Numbered from the stretch's first letter, positions 15,964-24,557 are shown. The stretch is 60,145 nt of DNA from Mesorhizobium sp. (GCA_004020545.1 SAQE01000037.1:1-60145), one strand, 5' to 3'. Notes: generated by a model not told the origin, from the sequence alone. Numbers and translations are program-made.

Positions 15964-17016
15964 TCAGCCCTCCATCTTGATGGCCTTGGCGCGCTTGCGC
16001 ATCCAGGCATTGGCGACGACGGCGAAGATGGTCAGGAAGCCGATGGCGAACTTGAACCAGTTGGCGTCGACATGGCTCAGCACCAGGCCGTTGTCGATGA
16101 CGCGGATGAGCGTCGTGCCGATGATGCCGCCCATGACGGTGCCGATGCCGCCGGTGAGCGAGGCGCCGCCGATGACGGCGGCGGCAACCGCCTGCAGCTC
16201 CAGCCCCTCGCCGATCGAGGGCAGCGGCGAGCCCAGCCGCAGCACCTGCAGCATGCCGGCGAAGCCGGACAGCACCGAACAGAGCATGAAGCAGACGATC
16301 TTGACCCTGGCGGTCGGGATGCCCATCGAGGCGGCGGCCGGCAGGAAGCCGCCGGTGGCCTTGATCCAGTTGCCGAAATTGGTGCGCGACAGCATCAGCG
16401 AGGTCAGCACCGCGACCGCCGCGAACCACAGGAATGACATGCGGAACATGTTGCCCGGCCCGACGAAGGAGGTGAACAGCCAGTTGGGCAAGTCGGCGGG
16501 CAGCAGCGGCGGGAAGCCGCCCGAGACGACGACGGTTAGCGAGCGCGCCATGAACAGCATGCCGAGCGTGGTGATGAAGCTCGGGATCGCAAAGCGGATG
16601 GTGACGTAGCCGTTGATGAAGCCAATGGCCGCGCAGACCAAGAGCCCGGCAAGCAGCGCCAGCGGGAACGGCCAGCCATGCACCATCAGCACCGCCATGG
16701 TCATCGGCATCAGCGCGAAGACCGAGCCGACCGACAGGTCGAACTCGCCACTGATCATCAGGATGGTGACGCCGATGGCAACGAGGCCGGCCTCCGGCAG
16801 GATGCCGAGGATGCCGCGCAGATTATCTGCGTTGAGGAAGACACCATGCGAGCGGACCTGGAACAGGATGACGAGCAGCACCAAGAGGATCAGCCCGGCC
16901 AGTTCCGGCTTTTCGAGATAGGTCTTGAACAGGCGCTTCAACGAAAGGCTCCGGTAGTTCGAGATTTCCAAGATGACCAGCGGCATCGGGCGCCAGTCAA
17001 AGAGTCGAGGTTCCAT
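15964..17016 (-). CDS. Sugar ABC transporter permease (FrcC/RbsC-like)
   Basis: A 350-residue inner-membrane protein with eight to ten helices and the BPD_transp_2 signature (SGEFDLSVGSVFAL, then AAVIGGASLTGGIGTVMGG). The N-terminal 35 residues before the first helix may be shorter if translation starts at the internal ATG at 16986. It forms the channel for the substrate bound by the protein at 17295-18272. A large inverted repeat separates it from that gene. Confidence 0.88.
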   Translation of the reverse strand: MEPRLFDWRPMPLVILEISNYRSLSLKRLFKTYLEKPELAGLILLVLLVILFQVRSHGVFLNADNLRGILGILPEAGLVAIGVTILMISGEFDLSVGSVFALMPMTMAVLMVHGWPFPLALLAGLLVCAAIGFINGYVTIRFAIPSFITTLGMLFMARSLTVVVSGGFPPLLPADLPNWLFTSFVGPGNMFRMSFLWFAAVAVLTSLMLSRTNFGNWIKATGGFLPAAASMGIPTARVKIVCFMLCSVLSGFAGMLQVLRLGSPLPSIGEGLELQAVAAAVIGGASLTGGIGTVMGGIIGTTLIRVIDNGLVLSHVDANWFKFAIGFLTIFAVVANAWMRKRAKAIKMEG

Positions 17017-17053
17017 GCAATTCCGGACGGAACACGGGCTGAAGCCCCAACGT

Positions 17054-17110
17054 CGTCATCCCAGGGCGAAGCAGGAGCGAAGCTCCGTCGCGGAGACCCT
17101 GGGATCCAGG
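17054..17110 (+). repeat. CGTCATCC-family repeat, copy 2 (left arm)
   Basis: CGTCATCCCAGGGCGAAGCA is followed by a hairpin GAGCGAAGCTCC and ends CCCTGGGATCC. Together with the inverted copy at 17176-17235 it forms a large stem in the space between the binding-protein and permease genes. Confidence 0.75.
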
Positions 17111-17175
17111 CCGTAACCTTAACCGAAGGGCGCGGCGGAGCAGAATTCTACACCGTTGCAGCAATTCGACGTTAC

Positions 17176-17235
17176 GGCATGGATCCTCGGGTCTGCGCCG
17201 CGTCGCTTCGCTCCTTGCTCCGCCCGAGGATGACG
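17176..17235 (-). repeat. CGTCATCC-family repeat, copy 3 (right arm, inverted)
   Basis: On the minus strand it reads CGTCATCCTCGGGCGGAGCA, AGGAGCGAAGCGACGCGGCG, then CAGACCCGAGGATCC. It is nearest to the copy at 4791-4840. The inner sequences GGCCGTAAC and GTTACGGC extend the pairing with the left arm. Confidence 0.75.
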
Positions 17236-17294
17236 ACTTGAGAGGCGTCCCGGTCAAACTCCAAGGCATACAACCCGCCAGCACCATCCGACCG

Positions 17295-18272
17295 TCAGCG
17301 CATGCCTTGCGCGGACAGCGCCATGATGCCGTCGGCCTCCTTCGGCCGCACGATGCCCTGGCCGGTGTCGATGTCGGAAGGAGCAAGGCCGATCTTCTTG
17401 TTGAGATAGGCCTCCATCACCGGCATGAAGCCCTGCATGTAGGGCTGCTGGTCGACCAGCGCCTGGACATAGCCCTTCTGCATCTGCTGCAGCACTTCCG
17501 GAACGAGGTCGAAGCCGCCGAGCAGCACCTTGCCCGGCGCCACGCCGCGATCGGCCAGCACGCGCGCCACGCCAGCGCACCAGAAGCCGGTGTCGAAATA
17601 GGCCGTGGTGTCCGGATGGGCGTTCAAATAGGCGCCGACGCGGTCGGAGGTGATGGCGAGATCGGTGCCGCTGTCGATACGCTCCCACGATACATCGCGG
17701 TCCTTGTGGGCGGCCTTGTATTCCTCGAGGAACTGCATGACGCCGGCACCGCGGGTTTCGGACCAGTTCTGGCCGGGCGCGGAGATGCCGACCAGCACCT
17801 TGATCGGACCGTCCTTGGGGAAGCTTTCGGAAATCGCCTTGGCGAGCGAGTAGCCGGCGGGCTTAAAACCCTGGCCGACGAAGGCTTGGCGCGCGTTGCC
17901 CTTGGCGCCCTCGGTGTCGTCGACATTGACGGCGATCACCAAAACGCCGGCGTCGCGTGCCTCCTTGATGACATCGTCGAAGGCATGGTCGTCGACGATG
18001 GATGTGAGCAGCGCGTCGGGCTTGGCGGCAAGGGCCGCGCGCATGTTGGCGACCTGCTGCTCGATCGAACCCTCGGTCTGGGTGAAGACCATGTTGCAGT
18101 TGGCCTCGACCTTGGCGCAGGCATCGTCGAAGCCTTTCTTCACCGCCTGCCAGAAGGTGTTGGAGGCCGACGAATGGTGGGTGAAGACGATGCTGAGCCC
18201 GTCCGCGCGTGCAGCGGTTTGTCCGCCAACCAGCGCGGCGCCGAGCAATAACATTGCAGTCAGTTTCTTCAT
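17295..18272 (-). CDS. Periplasmic sugar-binding protein (RbsB/FrcB-like)
   Basis: A 325-residue product. AGGGAGG precedes the ATG. Residues 1-23 are a signal peptide ending AARADG. The rest is a type I periplasmic binding fold (Peripla_BP_4): SIVFTHHSSASNTFW at the start, then ALLTSIVDD, GVLVIAVNVDD, TTAYFDTGFWCAG and VLLGGFDLVPEV. It delivers the substrate to the permease and ATPase encoded next. It starts 23 bases after the dehydratase. The family binds free monosaccharides; which one cannot be read from the sequence. Confidence 0.88.
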   Translation of the reverse strand: MKKLTAMLLLGAALVGGQTAARADGLSIVFTHHSSASNTFWQAVKKGFDDACAKVEANCNMVFTQTEGSIEQQVANMRAALAAKPDALLTSIVDDHAFDDVIKEARDAGVLVIAVNVDDTEGAKGNARQAFVGQGFKPAGYSLAKAISESFPKDGPIKVLVGISAPGQNWSETRGAGVMQFLEEYKAAHKDRDVSWERIDSGTDLAITSDRVGAYLNAHPDTTAYFDTGFWCAGVARVLADRGVAPGKVLLGGFDLVPEVLQQMQKGYVQALVDQQPYMQGFMPVMEAYLNKKIGLAPSDIDTGQGIVRPKEADGIMALSAQGMR

Positions 18273-18295
18273 GTCTGTTCCTCCCTTTGGATTTG

Positions 18296-19498
18296 TCAGA
18301 TATCCGCCTTGTCGGAGACGCGGCGGTGGACGGTGTAGGCGCGGCCGAGCTCGGGACTGAGCGCCAGCCCGAGCCCCGGCCCCGGCGGCACGGTGATCAT
18401 GCCGTCCTTCACCTCGGGCAGCGCGGTCACCAGGTCGCGGTACCAGGTGCGGTAGAAGGCGCGCACGCTTTCCTGGACGAGCGCGTTGGGGGCGTTGAGC
18501 GACAGATGCGTCGAGGCGGCGAGCACGACCGGACCGGTGCAGTCGTGCGGCGCCACCGGCAGCCGCCACGCTTCCGCCATCGTGGCGATCTTGCGCGCCT
18601 CCGACAGGCCGCCGCACCAGGAGATGTCGAGCATGACGATGCCGGCAGCCCCGGTCTCCAACAGGTCGCGAAAAGCCCAGCGGCTGCCCAGCGTTTCCGA
18701 CGCCGAGATCGGCGCCGGGCTGGCGGCGGCGTAGCGCTTCAGGTCGCCGAGGCTGTCCATGCGGATCGGGTCCTCGTGCCAGTAAGTGGCGTAGGGTTTC
18801 AGCGCCTGCGCGATCCTGATCGCCGGCAGGAGCTGCCACATCGAGTGGAACTCGACCATGATGTCGATTTTGTCGCCGACGGCCTTGCGAATCTTTTCAA
18901 AAGGTTCGAGCGCCGCCTTCAAGTCGGCCGCCGAGATGTCGTTGCCGCGCGTCTTCTCCGCCGCGTGATCGAACGGCCAGATCTTCATGGCGGTGATGCC
19001 GTCCTCCAGCAGTTCCTCCGCAAGCTCGCCAGCGCGGGTGAGGAAGGCGTTCAAGTCGTCATAGTCGCGCCCGGCGCCGATGCCGTAATTGGCCGTCGTC
19101 TGGCCCTTGGCGTCCTTGATATATTCGGTGCCGGCGCAGGTGTTGTAGGTGCGGATGGAGCGGCGGCTGAAGCCGCCGAGGAGTTGCGCGACCGGCTGAC
19201 CGGTCGCCTTGCCGAAAATATCCCACAGCGCGATGTCGAAGGCGGAATTGCCGCGCACCTCGGCGCCGCTGGAGCGGAAGCCGAGATAGCCGACGAGATC
19301 GGCGGCCAGAAGATCGATCTGCAGCGGATCGCGGCCGATAACGCGCGGCGCGACATATTCGTGCAGATATTCCTCGACCGTGCGCGACAGGTAGAAGGTC
19401 TCGCCGAGCCCGGTGATGCCCTCGTCGGTATGGACCTCGACCCAGAGCAGGTTGGGCCGCTCCTCGATGCGGATGGTCTCGATGGCGCTGATCTTCAT
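18296..19498 (-). CDS. Enolase-superfamily sugar-acid dehydratase (MR/MLE type)
   Basis: A 400-residue member of the mandelate racemase/muconate lactonizing superfamily. The expected catalytic set is visible: Lys172 in MKIWPFD, metal ligands Glu216 (MVEFHS), Glu242 (WHEDPIR) and Glu268 (SASETLG), then Asp291 (MLDISWCGG) and His318 (APHDCTG). These enzymes remove water from aldonic or aldaric acids to give 2-keto-3-deoxy acids. With the SDR, lactonase and mutarotase of this cluster it fits the third step of an oxidative sugar pathway. It is not a close match to the L-fuconate dehydratase motifs. It starts one base after the GntR stop. Confidence 0.85.
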   Translation of the reverse strand: MKISAIETIRIEERPNLLWVEVHTDEGITGLGETFYLSRTVEEYLHEYVAPRVIGRDPLQIDLLAADLVGYLGFRSSGAEVRGNSAFDIALWDIFGKATGQPVAQLLGGFSRRSIRTYNTCAGTEYIKDAKGQTTANYGIGAGRDYDDLNAFLTRAGELAEELLEDGITAMKIWPFDHAAEKTRGNDISAADLKAALEPFEKIRKAVGDKIDIMVEFHSMWQLLPAIRIAQALKPYATYWHEDPIRMDSLGDLKRYAAASPAPISASETLGSRWAFRDLLETGAAGIVMLDISWCGGLSEARKIATMAEAWRLPVAPHDCTGPVVLAASTHLSLNAPNALVQESVRAFYRTWYRDLVTALPEVKDGMITVPPGPGLGLALSPELGRAYTVHRRVSDKADI

Positions 19499-19499
19499 G

Positions 19500-20219
19500 T
19501 CAGGCGATCCCTGCGTCGAGCAGCGCCTTGACGCTCTTGTCGAAATGCTGCGCCATATGCTCGGCCGCCAGCCGCGGATCGCCCTTGAGGATGGCGTCGG
19601 CGATATCTTCGTGGCCCTTGATCATCTTGAGCTGATCCTCATCGGACGAGCGGGTCCGCCAGCCGATCACCCAGGTGCGCCGCGTCACGCCGCTGAAGGC
19701 GGTGACGATTAGCGAAAAGACCGGGTTGTGCGAAGCCGCCGCGATCGCCTCGTGGAAGGCGATGTCGTGCTCCATGACGGCCTCGGGGCTTTTGAAATTC
19801 TCGTGCATCAGCCGGGCCGACTGGGCGATCGCCTGGGCTTCCTGATCGGTGCGGCGCAGAGCCGCCAGCGCTACGGTGCGCATCTCGATGGTGCGCCTGA
19901 CGTCATAGACCTGCTGCACGCTGATCTGCTGCGTGGTGATGCCGTGCTCAATCACCATCGACATGGCGCCGGTGTCGAGCTTGGCGACGGTGGCGCGGCG
20001 CCCGGCGCTCATGTCGATCAAGCGCATCGCCGAAAGCGAGCGGAAGGCCTCGCGCACGACGGTGCGCGAGACGTTGAGCTGGCGCGTCATGGCGGCTTCG
20101 CTGGGCAGCGGATCGCCTGGCGCCAGCCCTTCCGAGCGGATGTGCTGGGTGATCGCCTGGATGGCCGTGCTGACCAGGCCAGGACTGGGTTCCCCCGGTG
20201 GATCCGTCTGCTCCTGCAT
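19500..20219 (-). CDS. FadR/GntR-family regulator of the sugar operon
   Basis: A 239-residue product. The winged helix is at about 20-80 (GDPLPSEAAMTRQLNVSRTV with VREAFRSL). A FCD ligand domain of helices follows at about 95-225, with the metal-ligand pattern DIAFHEAI and later EHMAQHF. The start MQEQTD is chosen because GGAG lies close upstream. It is the first gene of the leftward sugar operon and is divergent from the lactonase. A perfect 7-3-7 inverted repeat at 20234-20250 is the likely operator. Proteins of this type are usually repressors released by the sugar acid. Confidence 0.88.
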   Translation of the reverse strand: MQEQTDPPGEPSPGLVSTAIQAITQHIRSEGLAPGDPLPSEAAMTRQLNVSRTVVREAFRSLSAMRLIDMSAGRRATVAKLDTGAMSMVIEHGITTQQISVQQVYDVRRTIEMRTVALAALRRTDQEAQAIAQSARLMHENFKSPEAVMEHDIAFHEAIAAASHNPVFSLIVTAFSGVTRRTWVIGWRTRSSDEDQLKMIKGHEDIADAILKGDPRLAAEHMAQHFDKSVKALLDAGIA

Positions 20220-20233
20220 TCCGCTCCCTCGAA

Positions 20234-20250
20234 AACCTGTATGACAGGTT
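20234..20250. promoter_or_regulatory. Likely GntR operator
   Basis: AACCTGT-ATG-ACAGGTT is a perfect inverted repeat with the TGT-N3-ACA core seen in FadR/GntR sites. It lies 15 bases upstream of the regulator start and in the space shared with the divergent lactonase gene. Confidence 0.65.
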
Positions 20251-20324
20251 GTTATTGAATTGCTCATAGTTCAGGCAAAAGATATATGTCAAGCTGATTT
20301 CCGAATGCCAGCCGGAGGAGCCTC

Positions 20325-21224
20325 ATGCCCGAAACCGATGCCACCCTGATCTTCGACGCGCGCGACGTGGTCGGCGAAAGCCAGGTGTGGGACGATCGGC
20401 GCGGCAGGTTGGTCTGGGTCGACATCATCGGCCGCAGGATCCATCGGCTCGATCCATCGGGCGGAGCGCATGAGAGTTGGCCGACGGGCGACCTTGTCAC
20501 CTCGGTCGGCCTGCGCGAGGACGGCGGCGCCATCGTCGGATTGCGCAAGGAGATCGCGCTATGGGATTTCGGCGGGCCGTTCCGGACGCTCGCGACGATC
20601 GAGGCCGACCGGCCGGACACGCGGCTCAACGAAGGCGTGGTGGCGCCGGACGGTTCGTTCTGGGTCGGCACCATGGCCAACAATATCGGGCCGGACGATG
20701 CGCCGGCGGCGATCACAAGCGATGAAGGCCGGCTCTATCGGGTCGGTCCCGGCGGCAAGGTGACGTCGCTCAGCGAGGACCGCTTCGGCATCACCAACAC
20801 GATGGTGTGGCTGCCCGACGGGCGCTTCGTCACCGCGGACACGATGAAGAACGCGCTCTACAGCTATGGCTGGGACAGGAAGGCGGGACGGCTGGGCGAC
20901 GCCCTTCCCTTCTTCACCGGTTTCGGGCGCGGCCTGCCGGACGGCTCCTGCCTCGACGCCGAGGGTTATGTCTGGAACTGCCGGGTGGTTGGCGGAAGCT
21001 GCCTCGCCCGCATTTCGCCCGACGGCAGGCTCGATCGTGTCGTAGAACTGCCCTGCAGCTGGCCGACAAGCTGCGCCTTCGGCGGCGCAGACCTCGGCAC
21101 GCTGTTCGTCACCTCCGCGCGCTTCACGATGAGCGCCGAGCATCTCGACGCCAACCCTCATGAGGGCGGCCTGTTCGCGCTGCGGCCGGGGGTGCGCGGC
21201 CTGCCGGGCAACCGCTTCGGATGA
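20325..21224 (+). CDS. SMP-30/gluconolaconase-type lactonase
   Basis: A 299-residue six-bladed beta-propeller of the SMP-30/LRE family. GGAGGAG precedes the ATG. Metal-binding and catalytic markers are visible: the Glu of GESQVWDDRR (about residue 18), RLNEGVVAPDGSFWVG (Asn about 102), GITNTMVWLPDG (Asn about 157) and LPDGSCLDAEG (Asp about 206). These enzymes open aldonolactones to aldonic acids. It is divergent from the GntR regulator and the dehydratase operon and supplies the step between the SDR and the dehydratase. Confidence 0.85.
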   Translation: MPETDATLIFDARDVVGESQVWDDRRGRLVWVDIIGRRIHRLDPSGGAHESWPTGDLVTSVGLREDGGAIVGLRKEIALWDFGGPFRTLATIEADRPDTRLNEGVVAPDGSFWVGTMANNIGPDDAPAAITSDEGRLYRVGPGGKVTSLSEDRFGITNTMVWLPDGRFVTADTMKNALYSYGWDRKAGRLGDALPFFTGFGRGLPDGSCLDAEGYVWNCRVVGGSCLARISPDGRLDRVVELPCSWPTSCAFGGADLGTLFVTSARFTMSAEHLDANPHEGGLFALRPGVRGLPGNRFG

Positions 21225-21250
21225 TCTCCCCCCTCGAGGGGGAGATCATC
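21220..21250. repeat. CTCCCCC palindrome, terminator-like
   Basis: A perfect 13-base stem (GATGATCTCCCCC with its complement) and a five-base loop. It overlaps the stop codon of the lactonase gene. It has no T run. Related degenerate copies lie at 10396-10411 and in 11862-12015. Confidence 0.75.
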
Positions 21251-21346
21251 AGCGCTCGCCGTTTGAAAAAACTTCTCCATCGATGTCGGACTGGCCAAAC
21301 CCCGTTCGTCATAGGAGCATAGACGGCAATCAACAGGAGAAACGAT

Positions 21347-21790
21347 ATGCCCAGCACCATCCGCCTGCATCGCGTCCTGGCTACCAAGCCTGAAAAAGTC
21401 TACCGCGCCTTCATCGAGGCGGACGCGCTGGCGAAATGGCTTCCGCCGAACGGCTTCACCTGCACCGTCCATCACTTCGAGGCAAAGGTCGGCGGCAACT
21501 TCAAAATGTCCTTCCGCAACTTCACCACGGGCGAGAGCCACGCCTTCGGCGGCGACTATGTCGAGCTCGTCCCGGGTGAGCTCGTGCGCTACACGGACAA
21601 GTTCGACGATCCCAACCTGCCCGGCGAGATGCAGGTGACGGTGAGCTTGAAGAAGGTCTCGGTCGGCACGGAGATGGAGATCACCCAGGCCGGCATCCCG
21701 GACGCGATTCCCGCCGAGGCCTGCTATCTCGGCTGGCAGGAGTCGCTCAAGAACCTGGCAAGGCTGGTCGAGCCCGAGATCAATCAGTAG
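21347..21790 (+). CDS. SRPBCC/AHSA1-domain protein
   Basis: A 147-residue product with one START-like (activator of Hsp90 ATPase homology 1) domain: TIRLHRVLATKPEKVYRAFI at the start, then a WLPPNGF motif, DYVELVPGELVRYTDKF and a C-terminal helix CYLGWQESLKNLARLVEPE. Such proteins bind small hydrophobic ligands. AGGAGAAACG precedes the ATG. No neighbour points to a ligand. A strong hairpin lies 25 bases after the stop. Confidence 0.85.
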   Translation: MPSTIRLHRVLATKPEKVYRAFIEADALAKWLPPNGFTCTVHHFEAKVGGNFKMSFRNFTTGESHAFGGDYVELVPGELVRYTDKFDDPNLPGEMQVTVSLKKVSVGTEMEITQAGIPDAIPAEACYLGWQESLKNLARLVEPEINQ

Positions 21791-21814
21791 TAACCGATCG
21801 CAACGGTCCTACGG

Positions 21815-21846
21815 CCGGCCGCGACATCGAAGCATGTCCCGGCCGG
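21815..21846 (+). terminator. Hairpin after the SRPBCC gene
   Basis: CCGGCC at 21815-21820 pairs with GGCCGG at 21841-21846, and GACAT pairs with ATGTC inside. No T run follows, so termination would be weak or factor-dependent. Confidence 0.4.
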
Positions 21847-21970
21847 CAGGCGGTCCTAATTCCGACCTATGAAGTTACGCGTTTCCACCGCTTGCCAGAA
21901 TGGCTGCGCTGGGCTGGATTGAGCAAATCCGAGCTCGAATGCGCCGGATGGACAGGCAGAGGGGGCCGCG

Positions 21971-23212
21971 ATGGAGCCGATTCCGGCCGGATCATCACCG
22001 GATGCCGATGACGATAAGGTCGAGCATTACGATCTCGGCCTTTGCCTGTCGGGCGGCGGCTACCGCGCCATGCTGTTCCATGCCGGCGTGCTTTGCCGGC
22101 TGAACGAGGCAGGCCTGCTTCAGAAAATCGACATGGTGAGCTCGGTTTCGGGCGGCTCGATCGCCGCCGGGCTGCTGGCCGTTCTCTGGCCGCGCCTGAC
22201 CTTCGCCAACGGCGTCGCAACCAACTTCCGCGCGCTTTACCTGGAAAAAATCCTCGCCTTCTCGCAGGTCTTCCTCGACGCACCCTCGATCCTCAAGGGC
22301 ATCCTCAATCCGTTTTCGAGCGCCGCGCGCGAAGTCGCCGCATGCTACGAGCGCTATCTGTTCGATGGCTCGAGACCGATGCTTAAGGGCCTGAGCGGAC
22401 GTCCCTGGTTCGTGTTCTGCTCGAGCAACCTCAGCACCGGCTCGCTGTTTCGCATGTCGAACCGCTACATTGCCGATTACCGGGTCGGCATGGCCAAGCA
22501 TGCGGACCTGCCGGTCGCGACCGCGGTCGCGGCGTCGTCCGCCTTCCCGCCGTTCCTGTCGCCGCTCAGGCTCGACCTTACGCAATTCGAGTGGGAGAAC
22601 GACAAGCTCGATGCCAGCGTCGGCCCGCCGGTCCCGGCCGGCCGCGCCGTGCTCACCGATGGCGGGGTCTACGACAATCACGGCATCGAGCCGGCGCTGA
22701 AGCGCTGCCGCTGGCTGCTGGTCAGCGATGCCGGCGCGCCCTGGCAGGCGTCTGGCTCCGGCTACTGGAACTGGTTCTCGCAATTGACGCGGGTGCTCGA
22801 CACCACCGACAACCAGGTGCGGTCGCTGCGGCGACGCGATCTCGTCGCTCGCTTCCAGGCGGCCAAGAACGCCGACGACCAGGGCTTGCCCGATGACGCG
22901 ACGCGGCCCGATTATGCCGCCACCCGCGGCGTCTACTGGTCGATCGCCACCAAGCCGGACGCGGCTGAGCCGACCTTCGTGCAGAGCGCGGCAATCGCGC
23001 CCGCCGATATCGGCACCTCGCTGCACTTCCTTGGCGCCAAGGAAACGGTCGATCTCGTCAACTGGGGCTACTCGGCCAGCGACCAGGCGCTGCGCGCCTG
23101 GTACGAGCCGGCGCCGCCCGCCGGCAAGGCCGTGCCGCTGCAGGTGGGCGCGGTGAAGCCCGGCCGCTGCGCGGTAATGTCGAAGGCGCTGATGAGCGGG
23201 TTCAAGGTGTAA
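21971..23212 (+). CDS. Patatin-like phospholipase
   Basis: A 413-residue product. The oxyanion motif SGGGYRAM is at 27-34, the nucleophile Ser60 lies in SSVSGGS, and the second catalytic residue Asp230 lies in LTDGGVYDNHG. These are the three marks of the patatin acyl-hydrolase fold. There is no signal peptide, so it is probably cytoplasmic, acting on membrane lipids. The last 150 residues (after about 260) have no named domain. It stands alone between short intergenic spaces. Confidence 0.88.
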   Translation: MEPIPAGSSPDADDDKVEHYDLGLCLSGGGYRAMLFHAGVLCRLNEAGLLQKIDMVSSVSGGSIAAGLLAVLWPRLTFANGVATNFRALYLEKILAFSQVFLDAPSILKGILNPFSSAAREVAACYERYLFDGSRPMLKGLSGRPWFVFCSSNLSTGSLFRMSNRYIADYRVGMAKHADLPVATAVAASSAFPPFLSPLRLDLTQFEWENDKLDASVGPPVPAGRAVLTDGGVYDNHGIEPALKRCRWLLVSDAGAPWQASGSGYWNWFSQLTRVLDTTDNQVRSLRRRDLVARFQAAKNADDQGLPDDATRPDYAATRGVYWSIATKPDAAEPTFVQSAAIAPADIGTSLHFLGAKETVDLVNWGYSASDQALRAWYEPAPPAGKAVPLQVGAVKPGRCAVMSKALMSGFKV

Positions 23213-23312
23213 GTGGGCGGCGGCGAGAACAGCGCGGTCGGCGGGACAGCGCCCCTGATTGCCGATCTCCGCAAAGCGGGCGAAGCATTCATTTCAGCCA
23301 TGAGGATTGCCC

Positions 23313-23690
23313 ATGCGAACCGCATCCTGTGCCTGCGGGCAACTGAATATCTTGTGCGACGGCGAGCCGCGACTGGTCGCGCTGTGCCACTGCCTCGACT
23401 GCCAGCGGCGGACCGGCAGCACTTACGGCATCGCCGCTTTCTTTGCGCGCGATCATGTCAAGGCCGAAGGGACCGCCAACACCTACAGGCGGCTGTCCGA
23501 CGGCGGCCATGCGATCACCTTCCACTTCTGCCCCGATTGCGGCTCCAGCGTGTTCTGGGAGCCCGAACGGAAGCCCGACGCGATTGCGGTCGCGGTGGGG
23601 TGCTTTGCCGATCCGGAGTTTCCGGCTCCGACACGCTTTGTGTGGGAGGAGAGAAGGCATGGGTGGGTTGTCAATCCAGAGGCGAAATAG
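23313..23690 (+). CDS. GFA/CENP-V-family zinc protein
   Basis: A 125-residue product with the GFA fold (Gfa, glutathione-dependent formaldehyde-activating type). The cysteines are as expected: CAC at 6-8, CHCLDC at 25-30 and CPDC at 73-76. They bind two zinc ions. Most members are not true formaldehyde enzymes, so the substrate is open. The start is the ATG with GAGG seven bases before it; a TTG two codons earlier is less likely. Confidence 0.85.
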   Translation: MRTASCACGQLNILCDGEPRLVALCHCLDCQRRTGSTYGIAAFFARDHVKAEGTANTYRRLSDGGHAITFHFCPDCGSSVFWEPERKPDAIAVAVGCFADPEFPAPTRFVWEERRHGWVVNPEAK

Positions 23691-23796
23691 CTTATCCGCT
23701 TTCGCCTCCCAACCCTCGTTGGCGCAACCCAATCCGGTTCGTGCCCTGACCCGCTCGTGCTAACAGAGACGCTTTCAACAACGGATGGATCGAGAC

Positions 23797-24501
23797 ATGA
23801 CAGACGAGAAAGTAGCTCTGGTGACGGCGGGCGGCAGCGGCATGGGCGCGGCGGCGGCGAAGCGGCTGGCGGCGGACGGCTTCAAGGTCGGCGTGCTCTC
23901 CTCCTCCGGCAAGGGCGAGGCGCTGGGCAAGGAACTCGGCGGCTTCGGTGTCACCGGCTCCAACCAGTCGAACGACGACCTGAAGCGCCTCACCGACGGG
24001 GCGCTTGAGCGCTGGGGCCGCATCGACGTCCTCGTCAACAGCGCCGGCCACGGGCCGCGCGCGCAGATCATCGAGATCAGCGACGAGGACTGGCATAAGG
24101 GCATCGACACCTATTTCCTCAACGTGGTGCGGCCGACCCGGCTGGTGACGCCTGTGATGCAGAAGCAGAAGGGCGGCGCAATCATCAACATCTCGACCGC
24201 GTGGGCGTTCGAGCCGAGCGTCGCCTTCCCCACGTCGGCGGTGGCGCGCGCCGGGCTCGCCGCCTTCACCAAGATCTTCGCCGACACCTATGCGGCCGAC
24301 AACATCCGCATCAACAACGTGCTGCCGGGCTGGATCGACAGCCTGCCGGCCGTGGAAGAGCGCCGCCAGAACGTACCGATGAAGCGCTACGGCACGTCGG
24401 AAGAAGTGGCGGCGACGATTTCCTTCCTCGCGTCCGACGGCGCGGCCTACATCACCGGCGAGAACATCCGCGTCGACGGCGGGCTGATGCGGGGGTACTG
24501 A
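23797..24501 (+). CDS. SDR-fold protein with non-canonical active site
   Basis: A 234-residue product. The Rossmann part is normal: TAGGSGMGAAAA near the N-terminus and VNSAGHG at about 80. After the catalytic-type Ser (NISTA) the usual Tyr-x-x-x-Lys is absent: the segment reads AFPTSAVARAGLAAFTK, with Phe where Tyr might be and Arg where Lys might be. The C-terminus ITGENIRVDGG is typical. Related proteins with the same FPTS segment appear to exist in other Proteobacteria, so this is a subfamily trait and not decay. An ATG four codons earlier is also possible. Confidence 0.75.
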   Translation: MTDEKVALVTAGGSGMGAAAAKRLAADGFKVGVLSSSGKGEALGKELGGFGVTGSNQSNDDLKRLTDGALERWGRIDVLVNSAGHGPRAQIIEISDEDWHKGIDTYFLNVVRPTRLVTPVMQKQKGGAIINISTAWAFEPSVAFPTSAVARAGLAAFTKIFADTYAADNIRINNVLPGWIDSLPAVEERRQNVPMKRYGTSEEVAATISFLASDGAAYITGENIRVDGGLMRGY

Positions 24502-24557
24502 GTGCTTGAATAGCGACCTGCCTCCACTGCCCTGAGATTTTCGGTGAAGAGGCAAGG

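Noticed and set aside
14262-15980. A 572-codon rightward frame
   Set aside because: It lies antisense to the SDR and ATPase genes, whose motifs are complete; the product is Arg/His/Asp-rich with no domain, as expected of mirror frames in high-GC DNA.
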